Shown: positions 55,886 to 64,000 of the stretch, piece after piece
Position numbering within the stretch: the first letter of the stretch is position 1
How the letters are laid out: the number at the start of each line of letters is the position of its first letter
Source of the DNA: Zarea fungicola
Taxonomy: Eukaryota > Ascomycota > Sordariomycetes > Hypocreales > Cordycipitaceae
Length of the DNA: 64,000 nt
Direction: 5' to 3'
Assembly: GCA_900169235.1 (NCBI GenBank)
Contig: FWCC01000238.1
Location: forward strand, 1 to 64,000
Made by a program: the position numbers and the translations under genes
The notes under the pieces: model-generated
What the model was told of the DNA's origin: nothing
The model's database searches: none
Seen by the model: only the letters and a program-made list of their open reading frames with translations

Positions 55886-56977
55886 GAGGACCACGAAGAT
55901 TTTTTAATATTCTATTACTCTTTTTCGCTCTCATTTCCACATAACAGATTTTATATATTACATGGCATATGGTATGGCGTCTTGGATAATACATGACGGG
56001 CTGGAGGCTACTTTAATCATTGAATGCTGAAACAAGTTACATATGTGTCATCATGTGGCATTCTTCCCACTAAGCTTGAATGACGCCTGGCGGTAGCGCA
56101 GACTATTGCTTCATGGTCACTTGCTAACATTTGAGCTTCTACAAACCCGTAGCCAACCCATGGCCGCCTAGCCCCCATTCCATAGGGCTACAGGGGAGCT
56201 GGTGATGAAGAACACCTATTTCCACAGATTTTCCCAGCAAGCCAGTGGTGAGCTTCAATCGGTACATGTCGCCTCTTTTGGGACATCATCCACTAAAATA
56301 GTTGCCAGGTAAGCCCGCAAAACTCCCACCACGCTAGACGGTGTTCTTGAATGCCAAATGCGTAGCGAGGAGCCAGCCACTCCCCCACATGGTTAACTTA
56401 TAGGCGGCTTGGGAAGGCCGGATAGGCTACATTCAGTACTATCCGAGCTCCGCTCCAGCCAGCCTCCAATAGAGTACTGCCAAGAGTAAACTAGCTTTTT
56501 TTTGCTATTTGTTTCTCATCCACCTTCGCGACTCCTCAGAGCAGCTCTCACCTTGAAACCCAACTTCGCCCGTGATACTGCGCCAGGCCGAGCACCAAGC
56601 TTGCTTGCGTACCTGCATCTGCACCTGCCGTGCTTGGGATGTGGTCTTTTATTTGATGCACACAGAGAGGTTACCTACTAAAGCGCTTCGCTAGGTTCGG
56701 CGGTTGCACTCGTCTCGCGCGTGCCGCAGTTACGCTATTTTCGCCGTGGCGCGATTCCCCCCAATTGTTGTGATTCTCCGCCGCCCCCTTCTGCCTTCCA
56801 AAGAATAGCCCAACGATTCTGTGCAACTGCCACGGTAACCATCGACCCATATAAGCATTTTACATAAATTCTTTAGCTGTGCGAAAACTCTTTCCGGTGA
56901 CGCACGACAAAATACGGCTGCGCGCCTCCACCACCACAGCCAGACTTCTCGCGACGAAAGCCACTCATTCGCCCACC
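55886..56977. promoter_or_regulatory. 1.1-kb spacer upstream of the BAH-PHD gene
   Basis: No gene is supported. A TTTTTTT stretch near 56500 and G/C-rich sequence near 56750-56790 are the only features noted. Confidence 0.45.
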
Positions 56978-58575
56978 ATGAGCTCGAAACCACGGAAGCG
57001 GTCGCATGCGACCGTTGAAGAGAGACGCGCCGATTGCCCTTTTCAAATCATCATGGCGTCAACACCAGAATCGCGTGAAGACAAGGATACAAAAACCGTC
57101 AAAAGGCGCAAGAGCGCCGCGAATGGTGAAGAGGACACCAAGAAGCCATTCTTTCAGCTCTCACCGTTCGAGCCTGCGGGCAAGTTTCGCACGCGTGAAT
57201 CCATGGATATCCACTACCATCTCGAACCACGTAAGAAATGGACAGAGATGACGCGGTATAATAGCTTCGTTCGTAAGTTTATTTATTTTATCTTTACATG
57301 GTGATTTTTCGCGGTCGGACGAGGGGTTGTGCGGCAACCTTACCAACGCGCTGTGTGTGACTTTTACTGACTCCCTGGACCCGTAGTCAATAGCAACAAG
57401 TATCTGAGCGGGGAGTTTGTTTTTGTGGCAAACGACGAAGCCCTCGAGCGACAGAAGGCCGGCAAAATCTCGAAGAACCATGTTGGCCCTGGCGACTTTT
57501 GGGTTGCTCGCATTTTGGAAATACGCGCCGCCGACGAGCATCACGTCTACGCGCGGGTGTGCTGGATGTACTCACCAGATGAGCTACCCGTGGCAACAAT
57601 GGCCGGTAAAAAGACTTCGGCCGGTCGCCAACCATACCATGGCATGAATGAGCTGATTGCCTCAAACCACAGTATGTAAACTTTCCTGACATAAAATGCG
57701 ACACCAGGCAGGCTAATATGGATGCGAAAGTGGATATTATCAATGTTGTCAGTGTTGTTCAGCCTGCTAAAGTTAACCAATGGATTGAATCGGATGACGA
57801 AGAGATCCAGGATGCCATGTACTGGCGGCAGGCATTTGACTGTCAGACATCGCAGCTCTCGGTATGTCCACAAATATCTCCCCTGCGTGCAAGTGGTACT
57901 ACGGGCCGGATCGCTAACTGTGTCCCTTGTTAGTCTATTAATCTCATATGCCAATGCCAAACGCCTGCGAATCCCGATAAGACGCTCGTGGGCTGCACAA
58001 ATAGCGAATGCGGAAAGTGGATGCACCTTGAGTGTCTCCGCGATGATGTACTGCGACGCATATACGATCGACTCGGTGCTGACCGACCGCACATAGCCAA
58101 GGAGCCTCCCGCCATAAAGAAAGAAGAAGACGATGCGGTCAAGCGAGAGTCACCGCAAGCACCTCTCAGCCCGCCCAAATTGGAGCAGGAGCAGCCAAAA
58201 GCCACAATAGCAGTGCATGGTGATGCTAACACCGACGACGCTCCGGTAAAGAGGCTGGAATCAGAGCTACTGTTGCCGCCAAAGCAAAGCGAGGAGGATG
58301 CCGAGCCGACACCGCCAGCAGAACCGGTAGCGCAGCCACAGCAGCCTCGCGTTGTAAAGCCCGCCAAGGGCGTAGCAAGACGAAAGGACGCGCGCAGGCG
58401 GGCTAGCAGCGCCCCCGTGAAAGCACCGTATCTGGACCTCTTTGAGGCCAACTTGCGCATGGCAGATGGGCCCATGGCGTGGGAGATAAAAGACTTGCGG
58501 CAAGATGTTGACGGCGGTGTAAAGACGTGGACGGAGTCTGCATCTTGCTTAATCTGCAACACGAATATTGAATAG
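56978..58575 (+). CDS. BAH-PHD domain chromatin protein (candidate EPR-1-type reader)
   Basis: Four exons (56978-57272, 57387-57671, 57731-57861, 57934-58575) encode 450 residues with a closed frame. A basic N-terminus (MSSKPRKRSHATVEERRAD) leads to a BAH domain at about 100-210 (YLSGEFVFVANDEAL, GDFWVARILEIRAADEHHVY, RVCWMYSPDEL, YHGMNELIASNHMDIINVVS). PHD ligands follow: Cys243 and Cys245, Cys258 and Cys263, His268 and Cys271. The last Cys pair (Cys442, Cys445 in CLICNTNIE) is at the C-terminus, after about 170 disordered, charged residues. BAH-PHD proteins read H3K27me3 in Polycomb silencing in Neurospora (EPR-1) and plants (EBS/SHL); orthology to EPR-1 is inferred from domain order. The third exon starts at an AAG acceptor, the only one that keeps NHMDIINVV intact. 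Confidence 0.88.
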
Positions 58576-59167
58576 AAAAGGCTTTTGAGCCAGTCGAGAA
58601 CCCAGACTACCACAGGTCTTGGATATCACTTTCTTTCTTTTCTTTTCTTTTCTTTCCTTTCCTTTGNNNTTTTTTTTTTTTTTTTTTGGATGGCACTATG
58701 CTGTATATATATATATATAATTCTGCTTGGATTTCTCTTTTTAGGTTACCGGGTTAGTAGGTCTCTGATGTTGGAGAAATGGGACAAGGTGGATTACAGT
58801 TTCTGTCAGCTATGGCAAGCTTTATGTGAAAAACGGCTGGATTGGCGTCGGGTGGTTTTGAAGAAAATAAAATATGATAATTACATGCTAAATCTTATCG
58901 CAATTCAGATATCTTTATGAAGGCAGATAGACAGCTAATTAGTATGTAATGAGATTTGGCAGCAACCTCAGCGCCGTACCTCGTCGCTGTAACAAGTTGG
59001 CCGGACTATCTGTACGTCACTCTGGTGGCACAAGTGGACGATGTTACCCCACATCCAACCAAACAGCTTCACCCCTCAACCGAAACCATCCAAACCTTCA
59101 GGGCGAAGCTTACGGCACGACAGAAAGTGGCCTACATACCTACAAAACTACGCATAACAATTTCACA
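58576..59167. other. Spacer between BAH-PHD gene and CAP2
   Basis: Contains a long CTTTT/CCTTT pyrimidine tract (about 58630-58665), a three-base N gap at 58667-58669, a T run at 58670-58687 and a TA dinucleotide run at 58704-58720. The N bases are probably uncertain homopolymer length. No gene is supported. Confidence 0.6.
58667..58669. other. Assembly gap (3 N)
   Basis: Three undetermined bases between a pyrimidine tract and a T run, in non-coding sequence, so no coding effect is expected. Confidence 0.9.
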
Positions 59168-60311
59168 ATGACAGAAGTTGACCCTTTTGATTCGGCACTG
59201 TAAGCTTGCAAATCATTCTCTGTCGCCGCCACTACTCAATTGCCTCTTTCTCCGGATTAATCCCAAGCCCAGGGAAACTTAACGTCCGTTTTTACTAACT
59301 TGGCATTTGCTAACCTCTTCGCAGGGACCTGCTCCGCCGCCTTAACCCCAAGCACACGGCCGATCACCTCAACGCAATCATCGCCCTCGCGCCCGATCTG
59401 ACTGAAGACCTCCTCTCCTCCGTTGACCAGCCCCTGACGGTCAGGCGCTGCAAGCAGACAGGGCGCGATTATCTCCTCTGTGACTACAACCGCGACGGCG
59501 ACAGCTACCGCTCACCATGGTCCAACCAGTTTGACCCGCCGCTCGATGAGGCCGGTGGTTCTGGTGCGGGAGGTGTCGGTGCCGGTGGCAGTAGTGAAGG
59601 CGCTGGCGAGGGCGCGATTCCAAGCGAGAGGGTACGGAAGATGGAGATTAAGGCCAATGAGGCGTTTGATGTGTACAGAGAGCTATATTACGAGGGGGGC
59701 GTGAGCAGTGTGTATTTCTGGAACCTGGATGATGGATTTGCCGGTGTGGTTTTGTTGAAAAAGTGTATGTCTACTCCTCCCACCCTCCCCTTCTCTTGCC
59801 CCCCCCTTCTCTTGCCCCCCCCTTATTGAGAGAAGAAAAATAAAAGCAAAGGGAAGGAAGAGGAAGAAGAAAATGGTATACTAATATCTAGGTTTTTCTT
59901 TCAATAGCGTCACCACCTGGCGGCATATCCGATGGCGTCTGGGACTCGATCCACGTCTTTGAAGCCATCGAACGCGGCCGTACCACGCACTACAAGCTCA
60001 CTTCGACCGTCATCCTCTCCCTCGCCACTGCGTCATCCACCTCTACAGCTGCGCTTGGCGAGCTGGATCTCTCTGGCAACATGACGCGCCAGGTCGAGCA
60101 GGATATGCCTGTTGACACGGACGAGAGTCACATTGCCAACGTGGGCAAGCTTGTCGAGGACATGGAGCTCAAAATGCGCAACCTGCTGCAGGAGGTCTAC
60201 TTTGGAAAAGCAAAGGACGTGGTCGGTGACCTGCGTAGCGTAGGCAGTCTGAGTGACGGCGCGCGGGACAGGGAGACGCAGCGTGAGATTATCGGTAGCA
60301 TGCGCCGATAA
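59168..60311 (+). CDS. CAP2: F-actin capping protein subunit beta
   Basis: Forms a heterodimer with the alpha subunit and caps actin filament barbed ends in cortical patches. Three exons (59168-59199, 59325-59764, 59908-60311) give 291 residues. The start [20 protein letters not shown] is recovered across the first intron. Conserved blocks are [80 protein letters not shown] (across intron 2) and [20 protein letters not shown]. The C-terminal actin-binding tail is present. A Gly/Ala-rich insert follows DPPLDEAGG (about 30 residues), a common variable site in fungal homologues. Intron 2 carries a short repeat of cttctcttgccccc near 59790-59823. Confidence 0.95.
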
Positions 60312-63300
60312 CTGGAGAGATGGTTTGTCGCCGTCTGGAGAAAAGGCGGGGGGGCAAGAACTGACGGGACATGAAATTGACTTTCAATCTACATGATAAA
60401 TCTGTACGCGAGTATAAAGGAAAAGAAAGACAAGAGCGGAAGCGCAGGGCAGAAGAGAAAGGGTCAACTCTGATGACATGTTTTTTATTTATTTTTTGCA
60501 GCGTGGCTTTAGACGAGATTAACAAAAACTTTTTTCTTCCATTATGAAATCACATAGTATCTCTGATGGTTTTTACTCAGCCGACAAAAGACGGCCTGTC
60601 TAATAAGTGCTAAGGTGTATTTCAATACACAATAACCATGGTTAGTCAAAGTCGATAGAGATCAGACGGCAAGAAATTTGGACTCAAGAAGCTATCTAAC
60701 GGCATTCCGCACTCGTCTTGCACTATCGCTCCGTTTTTTTGCAACCCGAGTTTCAGGAAAGACATGACAACAGCGCGGAGGCCCACCGCAGAGAGAGGCG
60801 CGGAAGGAGAGGGATACATTTTCCGGCCAGACCTGAAAAGTGTCGTCTTTGAGCCCACGTTTCAAGTCGCAACTTTTTCGTTCCGCATATAACTGCGACA
60901 AACCGAACCGTAATGAACCGGTACACTCCGTCTACACTCGGCGGCTTTTGGCCCGAAATATTTAATAAAAGCCATTGGGGATTCGTAGTGGATGCAACCA
61001 CCATGAAATGAAGTTGTTTATATAGGTTGTATAAGTAGAAGAAAAAGTAACCGAAGCAAAAGCCGAAGCCATGGAAACGTGGGCCAGAGTGCCACGCGGG
61101 TCAGTGCTTTATTAATTCTCCGACCAGGCGGATGGTATGTCTGGATTGACAGGCGCGTATGTACAAGTAGCGCCATTTATGCCAGTAGATGTCACATGAA
61201 GAAATATGCATAGATACCAGCTAGAGCCTAGTGGTGATAGCAACGACTGATACATAGGGTAATATTGAGAAAGAAACGTCATATTCTCTGCATAAAAACT
61301 TATTATTAGCCACGTACTGACGAAGCCAAGAGTGGACGGGTTCTGGGATGCAAGATGGCGCCACCACCGGGTTGTGGGCATAGCTGGGATACAAATGGCG
61401 ACGCGCAACCTGGGAGACTATTATCTTCCAGGGGGCTGGCGACGTGCATATTGACTGACTCGGGAGACTGGAGGAGACTTTCTGTAAAGAGCACATCGAG
61501 TTTGTATCGGTAACTGGTGAGAAGGAGCAAATAAAATAAAAAAGATACAACGGCCATTGGCACAAGACGTTGGGAATCATTGGTGAGCATCAAAAGAGTA
61601 ACATGCCGCACTCCGTACGCCTAAAGCATAGCCTCCCCCCACAGAATTGGTGGTCCAGGCGGAGACAATTTGTCGCAAAGCAACCTACATATATTCCAAT
61701 TGTAGCGGGCCGAGTCTATCCTAGATTCTGCACGACACGCAACATGGAGTGTGGAGTTTTGTACGTTTTGCGAACAGGAAGGGGAGAAAGAAGTCCTACT
61801 CAGCGAAGATGTAATTACCGCATGACAGGATATCTTCACCACCCGGCAGCAGCTCCGCCCTGGTACAGGCACATGCGGACGCCGAAGTTTAGCTTCCTGC
61901 AGTGGTCGTGTGCAAGACGGGAAGGAGGTCGTCGGAATACTGACGACGCTACGGCAACAAGACAAGGCCAGCGGCTTGAGGCAATAACCAAGCGGCCTGT
62001 TCATATGTCGGCTCACTGAAACGGACAGCTGGTCCGCCAGGCTGAGGGGCGTTGCGGCTGAAGCTTCTCACGTAGCTGCTCCACGGGAGAGGCTGCCTGG
62101 GACATTTTTCTTGTAACAGGACCCAGGACAGTCTTCTAGAACAGCGGATCGAAGACAAAGTGTGGGTGGTACCTGCAGACAGCACCGTACCAGTAACGTT
62201 GGCGCGCAGGAGCAGCTTAGTTTTAGTCACGGTGCTAAAAGACGCGAAACGGTGCGGGCTATTAGGCTATAACCAGGCAGGAAGTTCATGGTGGCATGCT
62301 GCCTGTGATTTGTGTCATCATCTCCGAGTTGCATGTGGTGCTACCAAACCAATGCGGGAAGGCCAAATGATCCCCCTGCTACTCCGGATACAACAAATTG
62401 CTCGTTCTGGTAGCAACTCTGCCGCGCGGGAGGCAACGGAACTGAACTGTAGTGGCCGATACTCGGCCCACGAGCTGAATGTACGAACCACTTCATTCGG
62501 GTGAGGCGTCGACGTGGTTCCACGATGTAAATAAGCGAGTAAAGATGCTTGGTCAGGACTAGTTATTGGTGGGCGTCTTGCACGGAGTTCCATTTTTAAG
62601 AACAAAGACAGCCAAAGCCGTGTTGACATTGAGATTCTACTGGTAGGTCCGTGGCGGGCAGAGCGGATCTTCCAAGGCCTGGTGGCGCCAGACGGGCGAC
62701 AGGGGCCTAGCCTTCTTTCTACAGGGCGGCCACAGGGGTAACAACTTACAAGTAGGTATGTACCGCTGAAACTGTCCCCTCTGAGATGCGGCAGCAGGAA
62801 CATGCATACCTTGCATCCTGTGAGACCGAGTCTGTTGCGCCACTCTGCAAGCCGCAATGCACATCCTTTATGCAGCCTGTTGACAAATCGAGACAAGGCC
62901 CCAGGTGCAGATGTACAAGAACATGAACGACCGAGTGTATCAAAGAAACTTACTCGGGGCATGGAAGTTGAGCGCTCACCGACAAAGCTGGCTATCTGCC
63001 GGAAGGTCTGGTGGGGAGGAGGGGCAACTGAGGAGTGCACGATGGTGAGCTAAGTACATAAGGAGCGAAGAAAAAGAGGTAAAAAAGAGGGAAAGAAAAG
63101 AGAGTGAGTTGATGACTCGCCCGGAGTGGTCAACGGGTACAGGCCACGGCCCGCCTTTGGTGACAGCGGGGACGTTTTCTTTCGTGTTTATTTTAATCTC
63201 CTGGGTGCAGCAGACCTTTGCCGTCATTGCATGTAGATTGGTCGGAGCGACAGTCCCCCGGCGCCGGACGGTCAGTAACGTTTGGGGCTGCGCCGAGCCG

Positions 63301-64000
63301 GCTGTGGTAGCCTGTAACAGCGGTCATTCTTGGCTGTAAATTGCGGACAGGGCAGAGGCAAAACGGATGGGCGTTGAAGCGATGCCCTGACGCAGTCGCT
63401 TGGGCACGGTGCGTGGAGCATTATCTTGGAGGTTGTCGTCGAGGGGTGGATCTGGTGGCCGCTGGGGGCTGCAAGTGTGGGTAGAACTGGAGGGTACCTA
63501 CGTTCTTGGTTAGTAGAGTTGGGACATGCTAAACTGGGTTTAGAAATGCGTACGGTAGTACCCTCTATAGGCGCCTAGGTAATTATTGCGTACCAAGGTA
63601 ATAAAGGGGGTTCATGCACCAACCCAGAGTGAGCATTCGGGGCGCAATGTGGCCGTCGCCGAACGAGGCCATACATGAGACAAGTCCCTCGTGCTGCCTG
63701 CCAGTCTGTTCCGCTGCCTCGTACTGGCAATAAAGACCTGGTGCTCTACGGGGTACTTTTAATAGTATTTGAGAGAAACGCGGGACGTGCAGGGATCCCC
63801 TCCCGCTCCATGTCGCACAGCTAGCGCTCCAACTTCGGTCCCGTCCACTTGTACAGACCAGGAAATAGAGCTGCTCGTCCTCTGTTCTTCCTGTAACTTG
63901 GTTGCTTGGGTAGGTACTCCGTAGGTAGGCAGCCAATCCCTACCATACGTCTACCAAACAAAACCCCTCGCCGTCCACGAGTTACTTAGTACCCAGTAGC
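60312..64000. other. 3.7-kb gene-free right end
   Basis: I find no supportable gene. Frames up to 240 codons (62318-63040, minus) are Arg/Ser/Pro-rich and overlap equally long frames in other phases, which is typical of non-coding GC-rich sequence. AGGTA/TACCT motifs recur near 63486-63500, 63570-63600, 63905-63935 and 63985-64000. The stretch may be the promoter or UTR of a gene beyond the window, or a non-coding transcript. Confidence 0.55.

Noticed and set aside
62318..63040. 240-codon minus-strand frame
   Set aside because: Arg/Ser/Pro-rich with no family resemblance, and overlapping frames in other phases are of similar quality.
1..64000. Intact transposons, tRNA, rRNA or CRISPR arrays
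   Set aside because: No transposase, reverse transcriptase, long terminal repeats, tRNA box B pattern or spaced repeats could be recognised by eye; a tRNA scan would settle the tRNA question.

Overview
This window is nuclear DNA of a filamentous ascomycete, most likely a sordariomycete and probably hypocrealean. Genes are split by short introns (48-100 nt) with GTAAGT/GTATGT-type donors, CTAAC-like branch points and CAG/TAG acceptors. Intergenic spaces are long, and all recognisable proteins are fungal orthologues. The order is an inference from protein style and from the TACCTAGGTA-like and TACGGAGTA-like motifs scattered between genes; the species cannot be named.

Layout. 1-3.6 kb is gene-free. 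3.6-16.3 kb (minus strand) holds ORC3 (replication origin complex, 7 exons), a PWWP-domain chromatin protein (6 exons) and an intronless BRR2 spliceosomal helicase. 16.3-30.5 kb has two low-complexity secreted or surface proteins, a 14-repeat GPI-anchored cysteine-pair protein and a glycine-rich protein with putative Kex2 sites and an assembly gap. These flank the mitochondrial arginine-specific carbamoyl-phosphate synthase large subunit. 31.5-43 kb carries a decayed gene, an isochorismatase-family hydrolase, a Cys/His plus Arg/Ser-rich orphan, an Mpo1/DUF962 dioxygenase, RPB7, an HpaI-type aldolase, a glutaredoxin-like protein and a MARVEL membrane protein. 45-60.3 kb is a run of plus-strand genes: ureidoglycine aminohydrolase, copper amine oxidase, CHORD/CS co-chaperone, a DUF3602 (Par32-like) protein, ATG22, a BAH-PHD chromatin reader and CAP2 (actin capping protein beta). 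60.3-64 kb has no supportable gene.

How the genes relate. Most are unrelated housekeeping genes, as is normal for a fungal chromosome arm. One loose theme is nitrogen salvage between 32.8 and 52.3 kb: ureidoglycine aminohydrolase and amine oxidase both release ammonia, an isochorismatase-fold amidase candidate lies nearby, and Par32-like proteins act on ammonium transport in yeast. Another is chromatin: a PWWP/TFIIS-N-like protein and a BAH-PHD protein. There is no secondary-metabolite cluster, CRISPR array, rRNA, recognisable tRNA or intact transposon.

Exon models were built by eye. Each was checked for reading-frame closure (total length divisible by three) and for family-consistent sequence across every junction. 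The most noteworthy points are a GC-AG intron and a stop-free 48-nt intron in the amine oxidase, a PHD finger whose last zinc ligands lie about 170 residues away, a fungal PWWP protein laid out like LEDGF, the two tandem-repeat surface proteins, and perfect inverted repeats in intergenic DNA.
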